A stretch of DNA of 64,000 bases from the IMG/VR virus record IMGVR_UViG_3300044293_000613, positions 1 to 64,000 of that record; one strand, 5' to 3'. How positions within the stretch are numbered: the stretch's first letter is position 1; the number at the start of each line of letters is the position of its first letter. The notes under the pieces were generated by a model, which saw nothing but the letters and a program-made list of their open reading frames with translations, did no database searches and was not told where the DNA came from. The position numbers and the translations under genes were made by a program. The stretch comes from a virus. Shown piece after piece: positions 23,019 to 33,329 of this stretch.

Positions 23019-26000
23019 CTAACAATTTTTAGCGTACCACTTTGGACGTAAATTGCTCCTCTTGGTAAACCTACCGAAGATGTAGGAATATTATTAACAT
23101 CAAAATGGATTGGAGAAACTCCAGGATTTACCCCAGTTATATAAATACCACTAGCAAAATGCATAGTTAATGTATTTGTACCAAGATTTCTTTTTGTAGA
23201 AGTTGTGCTATCTCCAAGAACTAAACACCCACTCTGATTAATATTAATATTTCTACCAACTCCATAACTGTAAGAACCATTGATAATATTATCACTTCCA
23301 CCAACTATTGCAGAATATGATCCAGATATGACATTAGATTTTCCTCCTAATATTGCTGAACTTAAACTTTCATTAGGAGTAGATCTATCAGTATTTTGAA
23401 TATAATTTCTTTCTCCACCTACGATAACTGCATTTTGAACACTACCAGTAATTATATTTAAATTACCAGCGAGAACACCGCAGAAAGCAGTCTTTGGGGC
23501 TTCAATTTCGCTAACGAAATCAGAGATAATATTTGAACGACCACCAGGAATAACATTATAATCTCCAAAAATTATATTTTTAACGCCTCCTCCAATAACA
23601 GAAACAAGTCCTTTAATATAATTACCTGTTCCTCCACCAATTGTAGAACTTCCTACGTCATCAAATCCAAATCCTGCAAGTCTTCCGTATGAACTTTCGC
23701 CTAAAAAGTTTCTTGTTAATACTAAATCTCTTGTTAAGTCTGTTATAATATAATCATAATTTAAATCTAATAATTCTTGACCAGATATATTATCAGAAAT
23801 TTTTATATTAAATCTGGAACGATTAGCAGAAGTAAAGATATTATAATATAAATTATTATTCGAAGTTGCACGACCAAATACTTTGACTTCTGCAGATGCA
23901 GAATTTTCAGTACCAATTACAATTTCATTCGATAATGTATAATTCTCATAGCCTAATATCTTGCTAACAGCAGAATATTCTTGATATCCTGTGCCCTCTA
24001 CAGCAAGATAATTAACTCTTACTCGTTCTCCACTATTTAAATTTTTTGATAATTTTATAGAGAATCCTGTTTTTGTTATATCTTGAATATTAACAATATA
24101 ATAATTTGTTTCATTTATATTTTGTAAATTAAATAATACCTCTGGTTTTTTATTCAATGTTAAATTAAATGGAATGTCAAATGTATTTTCTACTCCTGAT
24201 ATAATTGTTGAAGAAGCATAATGATATCCAGAGTCAAATGGGTATCGACCAGATCTATAAATACCTATATTAAATCCAATATTTTCAAGGAGATTTGCGC
24301 CAAAATTAATATCAAAAGTGTTTGTACCATGATTTGACGTAGAATAAGGATAGAAATTTTCTCCTGTTATCATCTCATCAATAATTGGAATATATTCAAC
24401 GCTACTATATCCAGAAAGTAGATCTATAGTATAACTTGAATTTCCAAGAGATAATCCAGTACTATATACTTGTAGATTATCATTAATAATCGTACCAGTA
24501 TAACTTACAGCATCCAAAAAGATATATTCATTCGAAGAATCAATATCATTATTTAATTTTATTTTTAAAATATTTTTTCCTGTTTCACGTATCTTGGCTA
24601 TATAAAGATCATTTGAATCTGGTTTGAAAACATTTTGGAAAACATGTGAAGCTCTTGCTATAGGAATATCAAAATGAACTCCAGTACCGAATATCATATT
24701 ATTAAAAGGTTTAATACTACCGATTTCTAAAATTTTGCCGCTATTTTCGTTAACACCTGTAAAGTAGCCTTTGTTTCCTGCGAAGAAATGAACTATAACA
24801 TTTTCATCTAGATTCTTAGAAAATACTATATTAAATCCAGATCTATCAATACCTGTAATGTAATTTTTATAAAAATCTTGAGATTGTATGGTATTTAATA
24901 CAATTAGATCGTCTGTATCAACAAAAGGTGTATTAAAATTAATTTTCACATCTTTATTTCCAGCATTAATTCCAGTTTTAAATACTTTAAATTGACAAAC
25001 CTTATCATCTTCTTGGAAAGACCCAGAATAAAGATTTTCAGATAAAATGCTTACCCAAGACAATAGATTAATTGTTAAATCTTCTGTATCAAGAATATTA
25101 GCAAATTCAACATCATAGCTTGTAGATGTAATATTACCATATTTAATATCATAGAAATCTTCTTCACCAGTTTTTTCTATGTTATGTAATACAGCTAATT
25201 GATTGGTATAAAGAAATAATGGATATTTAATATTTAGAATTTGTTGACCTGTTACTGGCACAGAAAAGATTTGATTTCCAATTCCAGCAAGACCAGTTGA
25301 TAAAGCATCTACAACATTTGCTCTACCTCCACCAATATTACAAAACGATCCGATAATTTTATTATTCTTTCCGCCAACAATATTAGAGTCTTCAGAATTA
25401 AATACGTCAAGACCAGTAATTAAATTGTCTTGTCCTGCTACGATTGAAGATCTTTTGGTTCCTGTAGCAAAATTACTTGTGCCGAATATAAATACGTTAT
25501 CAGAACCAGTTTCAATAACGTTATTTAGTCCGAGAGCTACAGAATGGTTAGATCTAACAACATTGTTCGCATTTGTAATATCTCTAGAAGTTGTAAGAAT
25601 ACCAGAAAGTGGTCCAACAATATCTAAACCAAGACCATTAAATTTAATATAATTTTCTGAATTTCCAACTCTAAATTTTGGTTTATAAGGATTATCAGTA
25701 TTGTCATAACCTAAAAAGAATCCACTTCCAAGATTTGAATCTATATCATTTACGCTTTTTATAATACCACTAGGAATTCCAAGTCTTCCTACATTAACTA
25801 ACGATGTGATATTAGACTGTTCTGCAAGTAAAATTTGAGTAGCTGTAGCGCTGAACTCATTTGAAAAAGCAATCCAATTTATATTTGAAGGACCAGGAAT
25901 TGAATTAATATTTGTAATTGCTGCATACCAGTAATTTGCTCCATTAGGATATTTTACAACATCTCTACGCACATTATCTGCTACATATCCAATAGATGGG

Positions 26001-28441
26001 TCCCACTCTCCACGATAAACAATTCCAGGTCCAGCTAATGATCTTCCAGAAGATCCAAAATTAGCTTGCAATATCATTCCCTCGTTAGGCTTCTCTCCAT
26101 CAAGAGCTCTTATTTTAATATAATAATTTCCACCGCTAGTTGGTACACCATAAATTTGATTAGATGAATTTAAGCTAGGACTTATTCCTGGAGGAAATAT
26201 TTCTTCTCCAACGCCAGATAAAGTTGTTGCAGAAATTTCAAAACTTGTTGCTCTTGAAGTTGTTTGAATTTGATAAAAAAATGCTTGGTCCAATGGATTT
26301 GTAACAATACTTGGACTTGTAAATATATCTGAATTTGGTGGACGATATCCACTAATATTTGCTATTTTAATTTTACGATCTCTAGTTATAATTAAATTTT
26401 CATAACCAATACCTGTATCGTAATAAGTATTATATAAAAATAACTCTCCGCTCCCTGTAATATCTCCACCTAATTTTGCCTCGATTACTGTATATCCAGT
26501 TGTATTATCTCCACCAGTAATCTGTATTACGTTTTTGCTTACTATTTCTAATGGGTAATAATTTATGTCTTTAAAGCCAAAAATATTTTTTGTGCCACTA
26601 TAACCACTAAAATAAATCTGATTAACACTAGAAGCATTGATTCCAGAAATGGTAATATATCCTAAACTATTGTATAACGTATTAGAAGGGGTAACATCAA
26701 AGATTGTAGGAAAAATATCTATTGATTTTTCTGAAGATAAAAGGTATTCATCATTAAATTTATTTCTTTTGATTTTAATTCTTGCTTGAGGATTTTTTAC
26801 TTCTTTTGGAATTCTGATTCTTATACCAGTTGCAGTATTAGATTCTTTTATTCCACTAACTAAATATGAACCTGTAACTGTTGCTAATCCAGTTATTGAA
26901 AGAAAATAAATATCTGAATTTGAAAGATTACCATAATCGCCAGAGGTTGCAGTTGGAGAATAAATTTCTATTTGATCTAAATATTTTGCTCCTTGTACAC
27001 CAGATAAATATCTTATATTAACATTAGCAGGATTAAGTTTAACCGATGCTATAAGTAAATTATTTGTATTTGATGAAGATATTAATGTACCAGAGTTTGG
27101 AAAATCCTGAGAAAAAAGTCTAAGTTCTGTGGTTTTATAATTATCTGGAAGTGAAAAACTAGCACGAGTACCCGTATTGACTACAGAAATTTTATTTCTT
27201 AATAGATTTTGTTGCCCTATATTAATGTAGTTTGTTCTTTGAAGATATTTTCCAGAAATTGAGATAGAAGCTCCTGTACCTAGCAATATATCATTAGGGC
27301 TAAATCCACTAACAATAACAGATGGATATAAAACATTTAATACTGAAACGCTTTCTGCAGAGCCATATTTTCCAGAAATAAAAATTTTATTAGTCTCTGC
27401 ATAATTAGGTAATAAGAAATTTATTCCTGTATTACCAACTTTATTAAATTGTATATCAAGATCATCTAAGTAAACTTTATCTATAAAACTTAAATTATCT
27501 CCAGAGATAGTAATGCTTGTTGAATCTACCGTTCCAGTTCTAGGAAAAAATTCGTCAAGATAAGGAATTCCAATTACTTTAAATCCTGTAAATGTATTCT
27601 GAACAATATCTTTATATTTTAAATTTTCTACTACACCAGAAATCTCCCCTCTTATATTTAAAGGAACTTGGAACTCTATAAATTCTATTTGTTCAGTTGT
27701 TAAATATTTTTCATACTCTAAACTAACCTTGGCATCTCTACCATTGGCTCCTACCAACTCAATAGGCATAGATAAATCTGGAATAGTAAATATACCTGAA
27801 TTTAATATATTAAAACTAGCTAAAGATCCACTGATTCCTGTTGTAGTTACTTCTAAACTAGCCGCTGTATTGGGTAAATAAGTTTTTAGCCCAGAAAAGT
27901 ATATTATTTCTCCAACATTATAACCAGTCCCAAAATCTGTTAATTCTACAGAGGATAATTTATATAATCCACTATCTTGATAAGTAGGTGATACTTCTAC
28001 ACCTTCATTATCAAATAATTTTAGATTAGGAGAAGGATAAAAATTTGTTCCGCTAACTCGAATATATTGAAAAGGAAAACCAGAAATAAAGTCAATTCCA
28101 GAAACTCTTGGTCTATCAACAATATGTAAATCAACAAAATTAGAAGATTTACCATAACTATTAAATAAATATAAATTATATTTCGATGGACTAACACCAG
28201 TAGGGATAGTAAACTCTATAGCATCTTCATAAATTGTATTATTAATTCCAGAAATATTTTGTTTGTCTTGACCGTAAACATTAAAAAATAGGTCAGAATT
28301 GAAAATACTTTGACCAGAAATTTGTAGAATGTTCTTCTTAAACGCTTCTCCAGAAATAATAATTTTTTCACCAGTAATACCAAATAAATTATTTGATGAT
28401 ATTATTGGCTCGGCTTGTCTTAATTCAAAAAATGTACTCAT
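23015..28441 (-). CDS. large tail fibre/decoration protein with TIG, CBM-like and YadA-like repeats
   Basis: The 1808-residue protein starts directly with IPT/TIG-type immunoglobulin-like repeats (for example FGITGEKIIISGEAFKKN), which recur to about residue 700. Near residues 800-860 is a carbohydrate-binding-like stretch (YRGEWDPSIGYVADN, then NYWYAA). Two blocks, about 950-1050 and 1585-1740, are built of trimeric-autotransporter (Hep_Hag/YadA head) repeats such as SAIVGGSDNIINGSYSYGVG. Between them several lectin-like beta modules repeat. It is most likely a trimeric fibre or tail-surface adhesin that contacts the host. It is the last gene of a minus-strand operon, overlapping the previous gene by ATGA. 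Confidence 0.75.
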   Translation of the reverse strand: MSTFFELRQAEPIISSNNLFGITGEKIIISGEAFKKNILQISGQSIFNSDLFFNVYGQDKQNISGINNTIYEDAIEFTIPTGVSPSKYNLYLFNSYGKSSNFVDLHIVDRPRVSGIDFISGFPFQYIRVSGTNFYPSPNLKLFDNEGVEVSPTYQDSGLYKLSSVELTDFGTGYNVGEIIYFSGLKTYLPNTAASLEVTTTGISGSLASFNILNSGIFTIPDLSMPIELVGANGRDAKVSLEYEKYLTTEQIEFIEFQVPLNIRGEISGVVENLKYKDIVQNTFTGFKVIGIPYLDEFFPRTGTVDSTSITISGDNLSFIDKVYLDDLDIQFNKVGNTGINFLLPNYAETNKIFISGKYGSAESVSVLNVLYPSVIVSGFSPNDILLGTGASISISGKYLQRTNYINIGQQNLLRNKISVVNTGTRASFSLPDNYKTTELRLFSQDFPNSGTLISSSNTNNLLIASVKLNPANVNIRYLSGVQGAKYLDQIEIYSPTATSGDYGNLSNSDIYFLSITGLATVTGSYLVSGIKESNTATGIRIRIPKEVKNPQARIKIKRNKFNDEYLLSSEKSIDIFPTIFDVTPSNTLYNSLGYITISGINASSVNQIYFSGYSGTKNIFGFKDINYYPLEIVSKNVIQITGGDNTTGYTVIEAKLGGDITGSGELFLYNTYYDTGIGYENLIITRDRKIKIANISGYRPPNSDIFTSPSIVTNPLDQAFFYQIQTTSRATSFEISATTLSGVGEEIFPPGISPSLNSSNQIYGVPTSGGNYYIKIRALDGEKPNEGMILQANFGSSGRSLAGPGIVYRGEWDPSIGYVADNVRRDVVKYPNGANYWYAAITNINSIPGPSNINWIAFSNEFSATATQILLAEQSNITSLVNVGRLGIPSGIIKSVNDIDSNLGSGFFLGYDNTDNPYKPKFRVGNSENYIKFNGLGLDIVGPLSGILTTSRDITNANNVVRSNHSVALGLNNVIETGSDNVFIFGTSNFATGTKRSSIVAGQDNLITGLDVFNSEDSNIVGGKNNKIIGSFCNIGGGRANVVDALSTGLAGIGNQIFSVPVTGQQILNIKYPLFLYTNQLAVLHNIEKTGEEDFYDIKYGNITSTSYDVEFANILDTEDLTINLLSWVSILSENLYSGSFQEDDKVCQFKVFKTGINAGNKDVKINFNTPFVDTDDLIVLNTIQSQDFYKNYITGIDRSGFNIVFSKNLDENVIVHFFAGNKGYFTGVNENSGKILEIGSIKPFNNMIFGTGVHFDIPIARASHVFQNVFKPDSNDLYIAKIRETGKNILKIKLNNDIDSSNEYIFLDAVSYTGTIINDNLQVYSTGLSLGNSSYTIDLLSGYSSVEYIPIIDEMITGENFYPYSTSNHGTNTFDINFGANLLENIGFNIGIYRSGRYPFDSGYHYASSTIISGVENTFDIPFNLTLNKKPEVLFNLQNINETNYYIVNIQDITKTGFSIKLSKNLNSGERVRVNYLAVEGTGYQEYSAVSKILGYENYTLSNEIVIGTENSASAEVKVFGRATSNNNLYYNIFTSANRSRFNIKISDNISGQELLDLNYDYIITDLTRDLVLTRNFLGESSYGRLAGFGFDDVGSSTIGGGTGNYIKGLVSVIGGGVKNIIFGDYNVIPGGRSNIISDFVSEIEAPKTAFCGVLAGNLNIITGSVQNAVIVGGERNYIQNTDRSTPNESLSSAILGGKSNVISGSYSAIVGGSDNIINGSYSYGVGRNININQSGCLVLGDSTTSTKRNLGTNTLTMHFASGIYITGVNPGVSPIHFDVNNIPTSSVGLPRGAIYVQSGTLKIVS

Positions 28442-30099
28442 TCAAATAAACTCCCATCTTCAGAGATCATTTGAATTGCATATCTTCCTGATGGAAAATT
28501 TTCAAATGGTATAAGACCGCTTAATGTATCATGGCTCATGAGAAGGAAATCTGTTGAAAAACTATTGTTATTCTGTTGATATATGTTATCGGCATATCTA
28601 AATTTTACAGATACATAGTTGTAATCTCCAGTTCCATCATTTAAAATTACTTTTTTGAAACTTTTGCCAGAAATTATTATGTTTGTTCCTCTTGTTCCAA
28701 AAGGAGGGAAAACCCCTGTTGGTAAAGGACTTTCAAAAAATTTATCATTAGTTTCTACATTGATATCTATAGGTCCTAAAAATCCTATTTTTCCATTTAT
28801 ATAAGACTCTGTATATGGAACTTTTAATCTAGAAGCATTTTTATTTAAAATTTCGTATTCTGCAATAGGAATTCTTTCAACAAATGTTTCAGCATTTCCG
28901 CTATAAAGATATATTTTTTTATAAAATCCAGATTTTCCAACGTAGCTAAATGTATTATAATCAATTTGATTATTGATAATCGTACAATAATTTAATTTTA
29001 AATTATAATTTCCTGTAGCAAATGGTATGTTTAAATTAAATCTATCTTTACTTAAATTTGATACATTAGTTTTATATGCATTACCTTGTCCAGAATACTC
29101 TACGCTTGTTATAAGAAATGGAGGATAATTTTTATTTGTAGATAAATTGATACCGGTTATATAAATTCCAGTTCCTATGTTAATACCTGTACTATTGTAA
29201 ATTCCATTATCAAAATTAATTCCTGTATTTTGTAATACTAAAAAATTTACATATCCAGTTTCATTAATATTTTTATCAAAATTAATATAAAAATTGTTTA
29301 CGTTTTTGCCAGATATATATGAATCATAATTTAGTCCAGTCATTTCTTGAGTATAAAAAACGGAATAATTTGTATCAGGTAAACTTATGGGTAAATTAAC
29401 TAAATACGATTGAAAACCTGTAGGTATAGTATAAGAAAAGGTTTGAAATCCAGTTACTCTTAAAGATGGAAAAGTGAATATATGATTTTCATAATATTTA
29501 GAATTTATCAGAGAAATTTGCACATTGATATTTTTACCGCTTGCATTATCATAATCAAATATTTTTTTAACACCATAGAAGCCAGTAGAATTATTTAAAT
29601 TAATATTTTGAGCGTAAATAAATGTTGAATTTTTTAATTCACTTGCGTTAGTAATATTAAATTGACCATTAGAACCCGTAAATATATATTCTATATCATC
29701 AAAAATAGGCTGTGCATATAAATATGCCCCAGTTGCTGTATTTATAGCTTTGCCTATTATGTTAATCCATTCTCCAGAAGCAGAATTATTTGGAGTAAAA
29801 TTTTCAATAAAAGGTATTGGATAAAAAGTTATAGGATTACCAGTTACTGTAAATTCCGTAGAACTAGCTACGATATTTCCAGATTCTGGATCGTTAGGAA
29901 TAACTATATTTAAGGTATTAATATCAATTAAATTAAAATTACAATTCATTCCTGCTAAAGTAATAGAATCAATATAATCTAAATCATTTCCAAAAATTTG
30001 TATATTTTCATTTATATTACCAGTCGGACTTGAAACTCCGTTGATAAAAGGATTAGGAGGTATAAACTGAAATATTCCTGTAGAAGTTACTAGTCCCAT
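28438..30099 (-). CDS. tail surface protein with IPT/TIG-like domains
   Basis: The 553-residue protein has Ig-like TIG domains near residues 15-95 (FINGVSSPTGNINENIQIFG) and 455-545 (FPPFGTRGTNIIISGKSFKK), with a long beta-rich middle that contains a module similar to ones in the neighbouring fibre (ISGKNVNNFYINFDKNINETG). It has no enzymatic motif. It is probably an elongated structural protein of the tail or fibre, made together with the downstream 1808-residue protein, whose start overlaps its stop. Confidence 0.6.
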   Translation of the reverse strand: MGLVTSTGIFQFIPPNPFINGVSSPTGNINENIQIFGNDLDYIDSITLAGMNCNFNLIDINTLNIVIPNDPESGNIVASSTEFTVTGNPITFYPIPFIENFTPNNSASGEWINIIGKAINTATGAYLYAQPIFDDIEYIFTGSNGQFNITNASELKNSTFIYAQNINLNNSTGFYGVKKIFDYDNASGKNINVQISLINSKYYENHIFTFPSLRVTGFQTFSYTIPTGFQSYLVNLPISLPDTNYSVFYTQEMTGLNYDSYISGKNVNNFYINFDKNINETGYVNFLVLQNTGINFDNGIYNSTGINIGTGIYITGINLSTNKNYPPFLITSVEYSGQGNAYKTNVSNLSKDRFNLNIPFATGNYNLKLNYCTIINNQIDYNTFSYVGKSGFYKKIYLYSGNAETFVERIPIAEYEILNKNASRLKVPYTESYINGKIGFLGPIDINVETNDKFFESPLPTGVFPPFGTRGTNIIISGKSFKKVILNDGTGDYNYVSVKFRYADNIYQQNNNSFSTDFLLMSHDTLSGLIPFENFPSGRYAIQMISEDGSLFE

Positions 30100-30100
30100 A

Positions 30101-31069
30101 TTATGCTAATGTTAATAGTTTAATCTTATTTTCTAGTTTTTTTAATCTAGGTATTTTTACTTTTAATCCAGTCGTACCTATAATTTGAAAATTTGTTGCT
30201 TCTGCATCTTCAAAAAAGATTCCAGCAACACCTTGAAAATTTTCTCCTTTGATAAAAACTTCGTCATTATATCTACCGGATATAGGAAAAAAATCTTCAA
30301 TTACTGCTTCTTCTAATTGATTAAATTGACGTATTGTTATTTCAGTAGTTAAATTTTCTTCTACTCTTGCGCCAAAACTTTTCTTTATTAGAAATCCAGT
30401 GCAACTATAAGTTTCTGTTATGGTTGGAGAACTTAATGGTTTTAAACCAAAAGCAATAGCTACTCTTTCTCCAGACACTTTTACAAGTGGATTTAAATTA
30501 TCGCAATTTATAGTTGCAATTGTCTCTCTTATACCAAACACTCCACGTTCTTCTTGAATTTTATCTATATGAACTTCTGGACGAATATCTGTGCTATAAA
30601 TAATATTTGCATTTAAGTAAGATCCTGTTATATATTCATTATTAAAGTTGAAAATACTAATATTATTTAAATGAACAAAATTTCTTGCATCATTATTTGT
30701 GTCATAAACTGGAACAAAATTTCCAGTTGGAGATCTAAAAAATATTATATCTGCAGCGCATAAAACAGGATTGTGAGGATTAAATCTTACATTTAAATTT
30801 CTTAAATAACCAGTTTGCTTGATACCTCCAAAATCAAACATTAAGCCGTTATCTTCATGAATGTATTTTTTAAGAGGATCTTGCCCACTATAATAGTAAC
30901 TAAAACTAAGATTTCCTTGAATTAAGTTATCTGGGCTAATTGTATCTGCGTGTCTTTGATCAACTTCGATATAAGGAGTTACTTGAGCTTCATAAGATAA
31001 TTGAGCTTCTGTAGCCGTTATAGGCACATCATTTATTTTGATTAAAAGATTTTTTGCAGAATAGAACAT
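30101..31069 (-). CDS. tail-tube-like protein with C-terminal TIG domain
   Basis: Of 322 residues, roughly the first 230 are a beta-rich structural domain with features of tail tube or tail-terminator subunits (NLLIKINDVPITATEAQLSY, GNLSFSYYYSGQDPLKKYI, RNLNVRFNPHNPV). The C-terminus is a TIG Ig-like domain (IEDFFPISGRYNDEVFIKGE). Two further proteins of similar size and style precede it in the operon. I infer a decorated tube-like ring or a fibre attachment protein at the tail. One base separates it from each neighbour. Confidence 0.5.
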   Translation of the reverse strand: MFYSAKNLLIKINDVPITATEAQLSYEAQVTPYIEVDQRHADTISPDNLIQGNLSFSYYYSGQDPLKKYIHEDNGLMFDFGGIKQTGYLRNLNVRFNPHNPVLCAADIIFFRSPTGNFVPVYDTNNDARNFVHLNNISIFNFNNEYITGSYLNANIIYSTDIRPEVHIDKIQEERGVFGIRETIATINCDNLNPLVKVSGERVAIAFGLKPLSSPTITETYSCTGFLIKKSFGARVEENLTTEITIRQFNQLEEAVIEDFFPISGRYNDEVFIKGENFQGVAGIFFEDAEATNFQIIGTTGLKVKIPRLKKLENKIKLLTLA

Positions 31070-31070
31070 T

Positions 31071-31859
31071 TTAGTAGTGCTGAGTTATAGTCTTAGTTGT
31101 CCTTACGATATCATCAAGATTTGATTCAATCGTAGAATTGTTAATATAAGCGTCTGGCATTTCAATGCTAAATGTGTTTGAGTCTAAAATACCAGAGATA
31201 TTTATACGTAATGGTATGTTTTCACCAGTATAAACTAGTTTTGTAAATAAATTTTCTGTCATATTTACTGTTTCTTGTGCTCGTATTGGTTTTACTTCTA
31301 TTGGATCTTCATTTCCTAAAGTATAAATAGGATTTAAATTAACAGCAAATGTGTAAGTTAGATTATATGTATCTCCATTTAAAGCTTTACCTGAGATAAC
31401 AGCGCTTTTAGAACTATGAGCTATACTATCAGCTGAAGCAGTATTAGGGTTTGTTTTTGTATTTAGATTACCACTTATTTTATTATAAGTAACATAAGTC
31501 GTTTGAGCAACGATAACATTATTAGGTTCAACTTTTAAATTATAATTATTTAAATAACAATTATATCCTGTAATCCCAGCTAAAGCTATAGTTACTCCAT
31601 TATAAGAAGAGGGAGCAGAAATTAAATTTTTTATTTCTTTGACTATATTAAACCCAGGGTCACCTGTTGGATTTATAAGATAAGAGAATTGAAATGTACC
31701 ATTTTTTGGTCCAGTTGTGACTTGTCTTTTAAAAGGTTTTCTTTTCCCTAAAGTGTAAACTGGGCCTAAAGTTATATCAGTATTTAGACTTGCTGTTGTA
31801 GCTAAAACTCCAGTATTGTTAATGCTAATTTCACATTGATCGTAATATATTCTTGACAT
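31071..31859 (-). CDS. tail-tube-like structural protein
   Basis: The 262-residue protein appears to contain two similar halves, each with a pattern like SLNTDITLGPVYTLGKRKPF and, later, FAVNLNPIYTLGNEDPIEV, suggesting a duplicated beta-barrel as in tail tube proteins. It has no enzymatic motif. It has its own upstream GTGTAATTTA element and a leader with AAAGGAATAAGG, so it should be well translated late in infection. Probable role: structural subunit of the tail end. Confidence 0.5.
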   Translation of the reverse strand: MSRIYYDQCEISINNTGVLATTASLNTDITLGPVYTLGKRKPFKRQVTTGPKNGTFQFSYLINPTGDPGFNIVKEIKNLISAPSSYNGVTIALAGITGYNCYLNNYNLKVEPNNVIVAQTTYVTYNKISGNLNTKTNPNTASADSIAHSSKSAVISGKALNGDTYNLTYTFAVNLNPIYTLGNEDPIEVKPIRAQETVNMTENLFTKLVYTGENIPLRINISGILDSNTFSIEMPDAYINNSTIESNLDDIVRTTKTITQHY

Positions 31860-31882
31860 AACCTTTTACCTTATTCCTTTCA

Positions 31883-31892
31883 TAAATTACAC
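31883..31892 (-). promoter_or_regulatory. late element GTGTAATTTA before 31859
   Basis: On the minus strand GTGTAATTTA lies 23 bases before the ATG and is followed by a leader containing AAAGGAATAAGG and then AAAAGG, a double Shine-Dalgarno. The same 12 bases AAAGGAATAAGG precede the divergent gene at 32766. It is one of seven such elements ahead of structural genes. Confidence 0.5.
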
Positions 31893-31894
31893 TA

Positions 31895-32701
31895 TCATCT
31901 TGATATAACACTTTCGTAAGTTAATTGAACCAAAGCGCTTCCATCGGTGTCAGCATTATAATCTTCTTTTATAAGATTAGCGTCTTTGATATTAAAGCTA
32001 TTAACTACAGTTGAAGTGTTGTGCTTGTTTAAATTGATATTAAAATCAAAAATATGCTCATTTTTTGGGTAATCAAATAAATTCTTCATTTTATAATCAT
32101 GTAAAGATATACCAAAGGTTGTGGTTATAATCAATGGATGTTGTAGTTTAACATCTACTGGTTTAACTTTACTTACGTCATATATAGGGAGTCTATTTGA
32201 TTTAATATTAATGCTAATATTATTAATTTTTTCTGAATCTAGTTCGTTAAAATTCACTTCTATATCACCAGGATTTACAATATTTAGATCATATTCCTTC
32301 ATAACAAATGGAGTATTTGAAGCTATGCCGCTACCAAACTCATTGTAAATATTCCATTTTGTGGCTATAGTAGGGATTGTGCCAATTGCACATGAAAATG
32401 TATATTCTGCTAAATACCCACTATTCATTACAAATATATTATTATCATATTGTATTTTAATATTTGCCCCAAGATCACCAGTATATTTTATAAAAGGATC
32501 CGTATTAATAAATAAAGTATCTAAATTTAAAGCCCCAATATATAATCCTATAGGAGCAGTTGTTAAGGATGTGGTATTTGACCCTAAATATTTGACATTT
32601 TGAATAGGAGCATCGTAACTAGCCACTATAGATTGAGCCCCTGTTATAGGGTTATCATCTATAAAAATATGATTAAATTCTCTGGTGTATCTAGATAACA
32701 T
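31895..32701 (-). CDS. tail-tube-like or tail-associated structural protein
   Basis: I start this at the ATG at 32701 (268 residues), because a Shine-Dalgarno AAAGG lies eight bases upstream and the layout then matches the leaders of the other late genes. An ATG at 32719 would add six residues. The sequence (MLSRYTREFNHIFIDDNPITG at its start) is beta-rich and aromatic, comparable in size and style to the tail tube protein at 58381 and the two tube-like proteins downstream. It has no enzymatic motif. First gene of the minus-strand decoration operon. Confidence 0.5.
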   Translation of the reverse strand: MLSRYTREFNHIFIDDNPITGAQSIVASYDAPIQNVKYLGSNTTSLTTAPIGLYIGALNLDTLFINTDPFIKYTGDLGANIKIQYDNNIFVMNSGYLAEYTFSCAIGTIPTIATKWNIYNEFGSGIASNTPFVMKEYDLNIVNPGDIEVNFNELDSEKINNISINIKSNRLPIYDVSKVKPVDVKLQHPLIITTTFGISLHDYKMKNLFDYPKNEHIFDFNINLNKHNTSTVVNSFNIKDANLIKEDYNADTDGSALVQLTYESVISR

Positions 32702-32718
32702 TCCTTTTACCTTTATCA

Positions 32719-32728
32719 TAAATTACAC
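32719..32728 (-). promoter_or_regulatory. late element GTGTAATTTA, minus-strand arm
   Basis: GTGTAATTTA on the minus strand, 17 bases before the ATG at 32701. It forms one arm of an inverted repeat with the plus-strand copy at 32737, TTACACC pairing with GGTGTAA around a 6-base centre, in the gap between divergent operons. Confidence 0.5.
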
Positions 32729-32736
32729 CCCATTAG

Positions 32737-32746
32737 GTGTAAATAT
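32737..32746 (+). promoter_or_regulatory. late element GTGTAAATAT, plus-strand arm
   Basis: GTGTAAATAT on the plus strand, 19 bases before the gpM-like ATG, followed by AAAAGGAATAAGG as ribosome binding site. Mirror partner of the minus-strand element at 32719-32728. Together they would fire the two divergent tail operons. Confidence 0.5.
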
Positions 32747-32765
32747 ATAAAAGGAATAAGGTTAT

Positions 32766-33320
32766 ATGGCGTCTATAAATGATAATATAGAGAATTGGAA
32801 TAACTTATCTATAGGGTATTCTTTTAGAAAAAATGATATAGTTAAATACCATGGTTTTTTTTGGTATTGTTTAAAAGACCATGTTAAAGTTGGTCCTAGT
32901 ACAGATGAACCCGATACATCTCCTGGTGCAGAATATTGGGGTGGAATTACTCAATTGCAAAATGGAGTAAAAATACCAATTTTCATATGGGTAGCTTCAT
33001 ATACATCTACAGTTCAACATAAACCATCTACAACTTCAATAAGATTTGGAAATGGTTACGAACAAAGGATATCTAAAACAATTAATCCGGATTTGAAAGC
33101 TTTTCAATTGACTTTTGATCAAAGAACAGAACATGAGGCGAGAGCAATTATACATTTCTTAAAAGATAAAACTGGATCAAAATCATTCGCTTATAATCCT
33201 CCTGGCATCTATTCTGAAACAACTTATAGAACAAAATTTGTATGTAGAGAATGGGAAACAAATTTCACTTTTAAAGAAAATTATTCAATTAGAGCAAAAC
33301 TAGAAGAGGTTTCTGGATAA
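32766..33320 (+). CDS. minor tail protein, lambda gpM-like, with N-terminal CBM-like module
   Basis: The 184-residue protein ends in a domain typical of lambda gpM: TTSIRFGNGYEQRISKTINP, then QRTEHEARAIIHFLKDKTG and FAYNPPGIYSE. The first 80 or so residues are an extra module with the pattern W...Y..gDIVKYHGFFWYCLKDH...P...YW, resembling chitin-type carbohydrate-binding modules (CBM5/12). gpM is a tail-tip assembly protein that acts after tape measure and tube initiation. It is first in the M-L-K-I-J operon, with an AAGGAATAAGG leader. Confidence 0.85.
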   Translation: MASINDNIENWNNLSIGYSFRKNDIVKYHGFFWYCLKDHVKVGPSTDEPDTSPGAEYWGGITQLQNGVKIPIFIWVASYTSTVQHKPSTTSIRFGNGYEQRISKTINPDLKAFQLTFDQRTEHEARAIIHFLKDKTGSKSFAYNPPGIYSETTYRTKFVCREWETNFTFKENYSIRAKLEEVSG

Positions 33321-33329
33321 TAATATATT

